DNA of 64,000 nt from Loxodes magnus (taxonomy: Eukaryota; Ciliophora; Karyorelictea; Loxodida; Loxodidae). Under the pieces are notes generated by a model. It did not search any database. It was not told the origin of the DNA and saw only the letters and a program-made list of their open reading frames with translations. A program made the translations under genes and the position numbers. The stretch spans positions 1-64,000 of the forward strand of contig CAMPDV010000108.1 in assembly GCA_946699065.1 (NCBI GenBank), in the 5' to 3' direction. This document shows positions 1-12,700 of this stretch, piece after piece (position 1 is the stretch's first letter; every line of letters starts with the position of its first letter).

Positions 1-3000
1 CGAAATTCTATCTTCTTTTCTTACTTTCCTTCTTCACTTTTCAAAATACTTATTACTTCTCAAAGCATACTCAATAAAACCGAAATTCTATCTTCTTTTC
101 TTACTTTACTTCTTCACTTTTCAAAATACTTATTACTTCAAGAAGCATACTCAATAAAACCGAAATTCTATCTTCTTTTCTTACTTTACTTCTTCACTAT
201 TCTAAATACTTATTACTTCAAGAAGCATACTCAATAAAACCGAAATTCTATCTTCTTTCTTACTTTACTCTTCACTTTTCAAAATACTTATTACTTCTCA
301 AAGCATACTCAATAAAACCGAAATTCTATCTTCTTTTCTTACTTTACTTCTTCACTTTTCAAATACTTATTACTTCTCAAAGCATACTCAATAAAACTGA
401 AATTATATCTTCTTTTCTTACTTTACTTCTTCACTTTTCAAAATACTTATTACTTCTCAAAGCATACTCAATAAACCGAAATTCTATCTTCTTTTCTTAC
501 TTTAATTCTTCACTTATCAAAATACTTATTACTTCTCAAAGCATACTCAATAAAACCGAAATTCTATCTTCTTTTCTTACTTTACTTCTTCACTTTTCAA
601 AATACTTATTACTTCTCAAAGCATACTCAATAAAACCGAAATTCTATCTTCTTTTCTTACTTTACTTCTTCACTTTTCAAAATACTTATTACTTCAAGAA
701 GCATACTCAATAAAACTGAAATTCTATCTTCTTTTCTTACTTTACTTCTTCACTTTTCAAAATACTTATTACTTCTCAAAGCATACTCAATAAAACCGAA
801 ATTCTATCTTCTTTTCTTACTTTACTTCTTCACTTTTCAAAATACTTATTACTTCTCAAAGCATACTCAATAAAACCGAAATTCTATCTTCTTTTCTTAC
901 TTTACTTCTTCACTTTTCAAAATACTATTACTTCTCAAAGCATACTCAATAAAACCGAAATTCTATCTTCTTTTCTTACTTTACTTCTTCACTTTTCAAA
1001 ATACTTATTACTTCTCAAAGCATACTCAATAAAACCGAAATTCTATCTTCTTTTCTTACTTTCCTTCTTCACTTTTCAAAATACTTATTACTTCTCAAAG
1101 CATACTCAATAAAACCGAAATTCTATCTTCTTTTCTTACTTTACTTCTTCACTTTTCAAAATACTTATTACTTCAAGAAGCATACTCAATAAAACCGAAA
1201 TTCTATCTTCTTTTCTTACTTTACTTCTTCACTTTTCAAAATACTTATTACTTCTCAAAGCATACTCAATAAAACCGAAATTCTATCTTCTTTTCTTACT
1301 TTACTTCTTCACTTTTCAAAATACTTATTACTTCTCAAAGCATACTCAATAAAACCGAAATTCTATCTTCTTTTCTTACTTTACTTCTTCACTTTTCAAA
1401 ATACTTATTACTTCTCAAAGCATACTCAATAAAACTGAAATTATATCTTCTTTTCTTACTTTACTTCTTCACTTTTCAAAATACTTATTACTTCTCAAAG
1501 CATACTCAATAAAACCGAAATTCTATCTTCTTTTCTTACTTTACTCTTCACTTTTCAAAATACTTATTACTTCTCAAAGCATACTCAATAAAACCGAAAT
1601 TCTATCTTCTTTTCTTACTTTAATTCTTCACTTTTCAAATACTTATTACTTCTCAAAGCATACTCAATAAAACCGAAATTCTATCTTCTTTTCTTACTTT
1701 AATTCTTCACTTATCAAAATACTTATTACTTCTCAAAGCATACTCAATAAAACCGAAATTCTATCTTCTTTTCTTACTTTCCTTCTTCACTTTTCAAAAT
1801 ACTTATTACTTCTCAAAGCATACTCAATAAAACTGAAATTCTATCTTCTTTTCTTACTTTACTTCTTCACTTTTCAAAATACTTATTACTTCAAGAAGCA
1901 TACTCAATAAAACTGAAATTCTATCTTCTTTCTTACTTTACTTCTTCATTTTCAAAATACTTATTACTTCTCAAAGCATACTCAATAAAACCGAAATTCT
2001 ATCTTCTTTTCTTACTTTACTTCTTCACTTTTCAAAATACTTATTACTTCTCAAAGCATACTCAATAAAACCGAAATTCTATCTTCTTTTCTTACTTTCC
2101 TTCTTCACTTTTCAAAATACTTATTACTTCTCAAAGCATACTCAATAAAACCGAAATTCTATCTTCTTTTCTTACTTTACTTCTTCACTTTTCAAATACT
2201 TATTACTTCAAGAAGCATACTCAATAAAACCGAAATTCTATCTTCTTTTCTTACTTTACTTCTTCACTTTTCAAAATACTTATTACTTCTCAAAGCATAC
2301 TCAATAAAACCGAAATTCTATCTTCTTTTCTTACTTTACTTCTTCACTTTTCAAAATACTTATTACTTCTCAAAGCATACTCAATAAAACCGAAATTCTA
2401 TCTTCTTTTCTTACTTTCCTTCTTCACTTTTCAAAATACTTATTACTTCTCAAAAGCATACTCAATAAAACTGAAATTATATCTTCTTTTCTTACTTTAC
2501 TTCTTCACTTTTCAAAATACTTATTACTTCTCAAAGCATACTCAATAAAACCGAAATTCTATCTTCTTTTCTTACTTTCCTTCTTCACTTTTCAAAATAC
2601 TTATTACTTCTCAAAGCATACTCAATAAAACTGAATTCTATCTTCTTTTCTTACTTTACTTCTTCACTTTTCAAAATACTTATTACTTCAAGAAGCATAC
2701 TCAATAAAACTGAAATTCTATCTTCTTTTCTTACTTTACTTCTTCACTTTTCAAAATACTTATTACTTCTCAAAGCATACTCAATAAAACCGAAATTCTA
2801 TCTTCTTTTCTTACTTTCCTTCTTCACTTTTCAAAATACTTATTACTTCTCAAAGCATACTCAATAAAACTGAAATTATATCTTCTTTTCTTACTTTACT
2901 TCTTCACTTTCAAAATACTTATTACTTCTCAAAGCATACTCAATAAAACCGAAATTCTATCTTCTTTTCTTACTTTCCTTCTTCACTTTTCAAAATACTT

Positions 3001-6000
3001 ATTACTTCTCAAAGCATACTCAATAAAACTGAAATTCTATCTTCTTTTCTTACTTTACTTCTTCACTTTTCAAAATACTTATTACTTCAAGAAGCATACT
3101 CAATAAAACTGAAATTCTATCTTCTTTTCTTACTTTACTTCTTCACTTTTCAAAATACTTATTACTTCTCAAAGCATACTCAATAAAACCGAAATTCTAT
3201 CTTCTTTTCTTACTTTACTTCTTCACTTTTCAAAATACTTATTACTTCTCAAAGCATACTCAATAAAACCGAAATTCTATCTTCTTTTCTTACTTTCCTT
3301 CTTCACTTTTCAAAATACTTATTACTTCTCAAAGCATACTCAATAAAACCGAAATTCTATCTTCTTTTCTTACTTTACTTCTTCACTTTTCAAAATACTT
3401 ATTACTTCTCAAAGCATACTCAATAAACCGAAATTCTATCTTCTTTTCCTACTTTAATTCTTCACTTTTCAAAATACTTATTACTTCTCAAAGCATACTC
3501 AATAAAACCGAAATTCTATCTTCTTTTCTTACTTTACTTCTTCACTTTTCAAAATACTTATTACTTCTCAAAGCATACTCAATAAAACCGAAATTCTATC
3601 TTCTTTTCTTACTTTACTTCTTCACTTTTCAAAATACTTATTACTTCTCAAAGCATACTCAATAAAACCGAAATTCTATCTTCTTTTCTTACTTTACTTC
3701 TTCACTTTTCAAATACTTATTACTTCTCAAAGCATACTCAATAAAACCGAAATTCTATCTTCTTTTCTTACTTTACTTCTTCACTTTCAAAATACTTATT
3801 ACTTCTCAAAGCATACTCAATAAAACCGAAATTCTATCTTCTTTTCTTACTTTACTTCTTCACTTTTCAAATACTTATTACTTCTCAAAGCATATCAATA
3901 AAACCGAAATTCTATCTTCTTTTCTTACTTTACTTCTTCACTTTTCAAAATACTTATTACTTCTCAAAGCATACTCAATAAAACCGAAATTCTATCTTCT
4001 TTTCTTACTTTACTTCTTCACTTTTCAAAATACTTATTACTTCTCAAAGCATACTCAATAAAACTGAAATTATATCTTCTTTTCTTACTTTACTTCTTCA
4101 CTTTTCAAAATACTTATTACTTCTCAAAGCATATCAATAAAACTGAAATTATATCTTCTTTTCTTACTTTACTTCTTCACTTTTCAAAATACTTATTACT
4201 TCTCAAAGCATACTCAATAAACCGAAATTCTATCTTCTTTTCTTACTTTACTTCTTCACTTTTCAAATACTTATTACTTCTCAAAGCATACTCAATAAAA
4301 CCGAAATTCTATCTTCTTTTCTTACTTTACTTCTTCACTTTTCAAATACTTATTACTTCTCAAAGCATACTCAATAAAACTGAAATTATATCTTCTTTTC
4401 TTACTTTACTTCTTCACTTTTCAAAATACTTATTACTTCTCAAAGCATACTCAATAAAACCGAAATTCTATCTTCTTTTCTTACTTTACTTCTTCACTTT
4501 TCAAAATACTTATTACTTCTCAAAGCATACTCAATAAAACCGAAATTCTATCTTCTTTTCTTACTTTAATTCTTCACTTTTCAAAATACTTATTACTTCT
4601 CAAAGCATACTCAATAAAACCGAAATTCTATCTTCTTTTCTTACTTTACTTCTTCACTTTTCAAAATACTTATTACTTCTCAAAGCATACTCAATAAAAC
4701 CGAAATTCTATCTTCTTTTCTTACTTTACTTCTTCACTTTTCAAAATACTTATTACTTCTCAAAGCATACTCAATAAAACCGAAATTCTATCTTCTTTCT
4801 TACTTTAATTCTTCACTTTTCAAAATACTTATTACTTCTCAAAGCATACTCAATAAAACCGAAATTCTATCTTCTTTTCTTACTTTACTTCTTCACTTTT
4901 CAAAATACTTATTACTTCTCAAAGCATACTCAATAAAACCGAAATTCTATCTTCTTTTCTTACTTTACTTCTTCACTTTTCAAAATACTTATTACTTCTC
5001 AAAGCATACTCAATAAAACCGAAATTCTATCTTCTTTTCTTACTTTCCTTCTTCACTTTTCAAAATACTTATTACTTCTCAAAGCATACTCAATAAAACT
5101 GAAATTATATCTTCTTTTCTTACTTTACTTCTTCACTTTTCAAAATACTTATTACTTCTCAAAGCATACTCAATAAAACCGAAATTCTATCTTCTTTTCT
5201 TACTTTCCTTCTTCACTTTTCAAAATACTTATTACTTCTCAAAGCATACTCAATAAAACCGAAATTCTATCTTCTTTTCTTACTTTACTTCTTCACTTTT
5301 CTAAATACTTATTACTTCTCAAAGCATACTCAATAAAACTGAAATTCTATCTTCTTTTCTTACTTTACTTCTTCACTTTTCAAAATACTTATTACTTCTC
5401 AAAGCATACTCAATAAAACGAAATTCTATCTTCTTTTCCTACTTTAATTCTTCACTTTTCAAAATACTTATTACTTCTCAAAGCATACTCAATAAAACCG
5501 AAATTATATCTTCTTTTCTTACTTTACTTCTTCACTTTTCTAAATACTTATTACTTCTCAAAGCATACTCAATAAAACCGAAATTCTATCTTCTTTTCTT
5601 ACTTTACTTCTTCACTTTTCTAAATACTTATTACTTCTCAAAGCATACTCAATAAAACCGAAATTCTATCTTCTTTTCTTACTTTACTTCTTCACTTTTC
5701 TAAATACTTATTACTTCAAGAAGCATACTCCTTAAAACTGAAATTCTATCTTCTTTTCTTACTTTACTTCTTCACTATTCTAAATACTTATTACTTCAAG
5801 AAGCATACTCAATAAAACCGAAATTATATCTTCTTTTCTTACTTTACTTCTTCACTTTTCAAAATACTTATTACTTCTCAAAGCATACTCAATAAAACCG
5901 AAATTCTATCTTCTTTTCTTACTTTACTTCTTCACTATTCTAAATACTTATTACTTCTCAAAGCATACTCAATAAAACCGAAATTCTATCTTCTTTTCTT

Positions 6001-6640
6001 ACTTTACTTCTTCACTTTTCAAAATACTTATTACTTCAAGAAGCATACTCAATAAAACCGAAATTCTATCTTCTTTTCTTACTTTCCTTCTTCACTTTTC
6101 AAAATACTTATTACTTCTCAAAGCATACTCAATAAAACTAAAATTCTATCTTCTTTTCTTACTTTACTTCTTCACTTTTCAAAATACTTATTACTTCTCA
6201 AAGCATACTCAATAAAACCGAAATTCTATCTTCTTTTCTTACTTTACTTCTTCACTTTTCAAAATACTTATTACTTCTCAAAGCATACTCAATAAAACCG
6301 AAATTCTATCTTCTTTTCTTACTTTAATTCTTCACTTTTCAAAATACTTATTACTTCTCAAAGCATACTCAATAAAACCGAAATTCTATCTTCTTTTCTT
6401 ACTTTACTTCTTCACTTTTCAAAATACTTATTACTTCTCAAAGCATACTCAATAAAACCGAAATTCTATCTTCTTTTCTTACTTTACTTCTTCACTTTTC
6501 AAAATACTTATTACTTCTCAAAGCATACTCAATAAAACCGAAATTCTATCTTCTTTTCTTACTTTAATTCTTCACTTTTCAAAATACTTATTACTTCTCA
6601 AAGCATACTCAATAAAACCGAAATTCTATCTTCTTTTCTT

Positions 6641-7190
6641 ACTTTTTTCCTTCTTCACTTTTCAAAATACTTATTACTTCTCAAAGCATACTCAATAAAA
6701 CCGAAATTATAAAACCATCTTCTTTTCTTACTTTTTTACTTCTTCACTTTTCAAAATACTTATTACTTCTCAAAGCATACTCAATAAAACCGAAATTACT
6801 TTTATCTTCTTTTCTTACTTTACTTCTTCACTTTTCTTTTAAATACTTATTACTTCTCAAAGCATACTCAATAAAACCGAATTCTTCACTTTTCAAAATA
6901 CTATTACTTCTTTTAAAACCTTACTTTTTTAATTCTTCACTTTTCAAATACTTATTACTTCTCAAAGCATACTCAATAAAACCGAAATTCTATCTTCTTT
7001 TCTTACTTTACTTCTTCAAAATACTTATTACTTCTCAAAGCATACTCAATAAAACCGAAATTCTAACTTTTTTACTTCTTCATTTTATCTTACTTTCAAA
7101 GCATACTCAATAAAACCTTTACTTCTTCACTTCTTCTTTACTTTTAAATACTTATTACTTCTCAAAGCAATAAAACCGAAATTCTATACT
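6641..7190. repeat. Scrambled segment inside the 80-bp array
   Basis: The 80-bp phase breaks down here. Monomer fragments are truncated, re-joined out of order and padded with extra T or A runs, for example acttttttcc, ttataaaaccatct and ttacttttatct. The same words (cttcac, aataaaacc, tattactt) recur at irregular spacing. Regular 80-bp phase resumes at about 7190. A related small scar (gaaaaaccatc) reappears at 13836 and 14155. This could be a rearrangement hotspot or an assembly or consensus artefact. Confidence 0.75.
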
Positions 7191-7380
7191 CAATAAAACC
7201 GAAATTCTATCTTCTTTTCTTACTTTACTTCTTCACTTTTCAAAATACTTATTACTTCTCAAAGCATACTCAATAAAACCGAAATTCTATCTTTTTCTTA
7301 CTTTACTTCTTCACTTTTCAAAATACTTATTACTTCTCAAAGCATACTCAATAAAACCGAAATTCTATCTTCTTTTCTTA

Positions 7381-9740
7381 CTTTACTTCTTCACTTTTCT
7401 AAATACTTATTACTTCAAGAAGCATACTCCTTAAAACTGAAATTCTATCTTCTTTTCTTACTTTACTTCTTCACTATTCTAAATACTTATTACTTCTCAA
7501 AGCATACTCAATAAAACCGAAATTCTATCTTCTTTTCTTACTTTACTTCTTCACTTTTCAAAATACTTATTACTTCTCAAAGCATACTCAATAAAACCGA
7601 AATTCTATCTTCTTTTCTTACTTTCCTTCTTCACTTTTCAAAATACTTATTACTTCTCAAAGCATACTCAATAAAACCGAAATTCTATCTTCTTTTCTTA
7701 CTTTACTTCTTCACTTTTCAAAATACTTATTACTTCTCAAAGCATACTCAATAAAACCGAAATTCTATCTTCTTTTCTTACTTTACTTCTTCACTTTTCT
7801 AAATACTTATTACTTCAAGAAGCATACTCCTTAAAACTGAAATTCTATCTTCTTTTCTTACTTTACTTCTTCACTATTCAAAATACTTATTACTTCAAGA
7901 AGCATACTCAATAAAACCGAAATTCTATCTTCTTTTCTTACTTTACTTCTTCACTTTTCAAAATACTTATTACTTCTCAAAGCATACTCAATAAAACCGA
8001 AATTCTATCTTCTTTTCTTACTTTCCTTCTTCACTTTTCAAAATACTTATTACTTCTCAAAGCATACTCAATAAAACCGAAATTCTATCTTCTTTTCTTA
8101 CTTTACTTCTTCACTTTTCAAAATACTTATTACTTCTCAAAGCATACTCAATAAAACCGAAATTCTATCTTCTTTTCTTACTTTACTTCTTCACTTTTCT
8201 AAATACTTATTACTTCAAGAAGCATACTCCTTAAAACTGAAATTCTATCTTCTTTTCTTACTTTACTTCTTCACTATTCAAAATACTTATTACTTCAAGA
8301 AGCATACTCAATAAAACCGAAATTATATCTTCTTTTCTTACTTTACTTCTTCACTTTTCAAAATACTTATTACTTCTCAAAGCATACTCAATAAAACCGA
8401 AATTCTATCTTCTTTTCTTACTTTACTTCTTCACTATTCTAAATACTTATTACTTCTCAAAGCATACTCAATAAAACCGAAATTCTATCTTCTTTTCTTA
8501 CTTTACTTCTTCACTTTTCAAAATACTTATTACTTCAAGAAGCATACTCAATAAAACCGAAATTCTATCTTCTTTTCTTACTTTCCTTCTTCACTTTTCA
8601 AAATACTTATTACTTCTCAAAGCATACTCAATAAAACCGAAATTCTATCTTCTTTTCTTACTTTACTTCTTCACTTTTCAAAATACTTATTACTTCTCAA
8701 AGCATACTCAATAAAACCGAAATTCTATCTTCTTTTCTTACTTTACTTCTTCACTTTTCAAAATACTTATTACTTCTCAAAGCATACTCAATAAAACCGA
8801 AATTCTATCTTCTTTTCTTACTTTACTTCTTCACTTTTCTAAATACTTATTACTTCAAGAAGCATACTCCTTAAAACTGAAATTCTATCTTCTTTTCTTA
8901 CTTTACTTCTTCACTATTCTAAATACTTATTACTTCTCAAAGCATACTCAATAAAACCGAAATTCTATCTTCTTTTCTTACTTTACTTCTTCACTTTTCA
9001 AAATACTTATTACTTCTCAAAGCATACTCAATAAAACCGAAATTCTATCTTCTTTTCTTACTTTCCTTCTTCACTTTTCAAAATACTTATTACTTCTCAA
9101 AGCATACTCAATAAAACCGAAATTCTATCTTCTTTTCTTACTTTACTTCTTCACTTTTCAAAATACTTATTACTTCTCAAAGCATACTCAATAAAACCGA
9201 AATTCTATCTTCTTTTCCTACTTTAATTCTTCACTTTTCAAAATACTTATTACTTCTCAAAGCATACTCAATAAAACCGAAATTCTATCTTCTTTTCTTA
9301 CTTTACTTCTTCACTTTTCTAAATACTTATTACTTCAAGAAGCATACTCCTTAAAACTGAAATTCTATCTTCTTTTCTTACTTTACTTCTTCACAATTCT
9401 AAATACTTATTACTTCAAGAAGCATACTCAATAAAACCGAAATTCTATCTTCTTTTCTTACTTTACTTCTTCACTTTTCAAAATACTTATTACTTCTCAA
9501 AGCATACTCAATAAAACCGAAATTCTATCTTCTTTTCTTACTTTACTTCTTCACTTTTCAAAATACTTATTACTTCTCAAAGCATACTCAATAAAACCGA
9601 AATTCTATCTTCTTTTCTTACTTTACTTCTTCACTTTTCTAAATACTTATTACTTCAAAAGCATACTCCTTAAAACTGAAATTCTATCTTCTTTTCTTAC
9701 TTTACTTCTTCACTATTCTAAATACTTATTACTTCAAGAA
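7381..9740. repeat. Higher-order repeat within the satellite
   Basis: A distinctive monomer with the joint actccttaaaactg, usually followed by one with ttcactattc, recurs at about 7427, 7827, 8227, 8867, 9347 and 9667 (a first instance is at about 5730). Spacings are 400, 400, 640, 480 and 320 bp, all multiples of 80. The stretches 7381-7780 and 7781-8180 are nearly identical 400-bp (five-monomer) units. This is higher-order structure of the kind made by unequal exchange of multi-monomer blocks. Confidence 0.7.
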
Positions 9741-12700
9741 GCATACTCAATAAAACGAAATTCTATCTTCTTTTCTTACTTACTTCTTCACTTTTCAAAA
9801 TACTTATTACTTCTCAAAGCATACTCAATAAAACCGAAATTCTATCATCTTTTCTTACTTTACTTCTTCACTTTTCAAAATACTTATTACTTCTCAAAGC
9901 ATACTCAATAAAACTAAAATTCTATCTTCTTTTCTTACTTTACTTCTTCACTTTTCTAAATACTTATTACTTCAAGAAGCATACTCAATAAAACCGAAAT
10001 TCTATCTTCTTTTCTTACTTTACTTCTTCACTATTCTAAATACTTATTACTTCAAGAAGCATACTCAATAAAACCGAAATTCTATCTTCTTTTCTTACTT
10101 ACTTCTTCACTTTTCTAAATACTTATTACTTCTCAAAGCATACTCAATAAAACCGAAATTCTATCTTCTTTTCTTACTTTACTTCTTCACTTTTCAAAAT
10201 ACTTATTACTTCTCAAAGCATATCAATAAAACCGAAATTCTATCTTCTTTTCCTACTTTACTTCTTCACTTTTCAAAATACTTATTACTTCTCAAAGCAT
10301 ACTCAATAAAACCGAAATTCTATCTTCTTTTCTTACTTTAATTCTTCACTTTTCAAAATACTTATTACTTCTCAAAGCATACTCAATAAAACTAAAATTC
10401 TATCTTCTTTTCTTACTTACTTCTTCACTTTTCAAAATACTTATTACTTCTCAAAGCATACTCAATAAAACTAAAATTCTATCTTCTTTTCTTACTTACT
10501 TCTTCACTTTTCAAAATACTTATTACTTCTCAAAGCATACTCAATAAAACCGAAATTCTATCATCTTTTCTTACTTTACTTCTTCACTTTTCTAAATACT
10601 TATTACTTCTCAAAGCATACTCAATAAAACCGAAATTCTATCTTCTTTTCTTACTTTACTTCTTCACTTTTCAAAATACTTATTACTTCTCAAAGCATAC
10701 TCAATAAAACCGAAATTCTATCTTCTTTTCTTACTTTACTTCTTCACTTTTCTAAATACTTATTACTTCTCAAAGCATACTCAATAAAACCGAAATTCTA
10801 TCTTCTTTTCTTACTTTAATTCTTCACTTTTCAAAATACTTATTACTTCTCAAAGCATACTCAATAAAACTAAAATTCTATCTTCTTTTCTTACTTTACT
10901 TCTTCACTTTTCAAAATACTTATTACTTCTCAAAGCATACTCAATAAAACCGAAATTCTATCTTCTTTTCTTACTTTACTTCTTCACTTTTCAAAATACT
11001 TATTACTTCTCAAAGCATACTCAATAAAACCGAAATTCTATCTTCTTTTCTTACTTTACTTCTTCACTTTTCAAAATACTTATTACTTCTCAAAGCATAC
11101 TCAATAAAACTAAAATTCTATCTTCTTTTCTTACTTTACTTCTTCACTTTTCAAAATACTTATTACTTCTCAAAGCATACTCAATAAAACCGAAATTCTA
11201 TCTTCTTTTCTTACTTTACTTCTTCACTTTTCAAAATACTTATTACTTCTCAAAGCATACTCAATAAAACCGAAATTCTATCTTCTTTTCTTACTTTACT
11301 TCTTCACTTTTCAAAATACTTATTACTTCTCAAAGCATACTCAATAAAACCGAAATTCTATCTTCTTTTCTTACTTTACTTCTTCACTTTTCAAAATACT
11401 TATTACTTCTCAAAGCATACTCAATAAAACCGAAATTCTATCTTCTTTTCTTACTTTACTTCTTCACTTTTCAAAATACTTATTACTTCTCAAAGCATAC
11501 TCAATAAAACCGAAATTCTATCTTCTTTTCTTACTTTACTTCTTCACTTTTCAAAATACTTATTACTTCTCAAAGCATACTCAATAAAACCGAAATTCTA
11601 TCTTCTTTTCTTACTTTACTTCTTCACTTTTCAAAATACTTATTACTTCTCAAAGCATACTCAATAAAACCGAAATTCTATCTTCTTTTCTTACTTTACT
11701 TCTTCACTTTTCAAAATACTTATTACTTCTCAAAGCATATCAATAAAACCGAAATTCTATCTTCTTTTCTTACTTTACTTCTTCACTTTTCAAAATACTT
11801 ATTACTTCTCAAAGCATACTCAATAAAACCGAAATTCTATCTTCTTTTCTTACTTTACTTCTTCACTTTTCAAAATACTTATTACTTCTCAAAAGCATAC
11901 TCAATAAAACCGAAATTCTATCTTCTTTTCTTACTTTACTTCTTCACTTTTCAAAATACTTATTACTTCTCAAAGCATACTCAATAAAACCGAAATTCTA
12001 TCTTCTTTTCTTACTTTACTTCTTCACTTTTCAAAATACTTATTACTTCTCAAAGCATACTCAATAAAACCGAAATTCTATCTTCTTTTCTTACTTTACT
12101 TCTTCACTTTTCAAAATACTTATTACTTCTCAAAGCATACTCAATAAAACCGAAATTCTATCTTCTTTTCTTACTTTACTTCTTCACTTTTCAAAATACT
12201 TATTACTTCTCAAAGCATACTCAATAAAACCGAAATTCTATCTTCTTTTCTTACTTTACTTCTTCACTTTTCAAAATACTTATTACTTCTCAAAGCATAC
12301 TCAATAAAACCGAAATTCTATCTTCTTTTCTTACTTTACTTCTTCACTTTTCAAAATACTTATTACTTCTCAAAGCATACTCAATAAAACCGAAATTCTA
12401 TCTTCTTTTCTTACTTTACTTCTTCACTTTTCAAAATACTTATTACTTCTCAAAGCATACTCAATAAAACCGAAATTCTATCTTCTTTTCTTACTTTACT
12501 TCTTCACTTTTCAAAATACTTATTACTTCAAGAAGCATACTCAATAAAACTAAAATTCTATCTTCTTTTCTTACTTTACTTCTTCACTTTTCAAAATACT
12601 TATTACTTCTCAAAGCATACTCAATAAAACTAAAATTCTATCTTCTTTTCTTACTTTACTTCTTCACTTTTCAAAATACTTATTACTTCTCAAAGCATAC

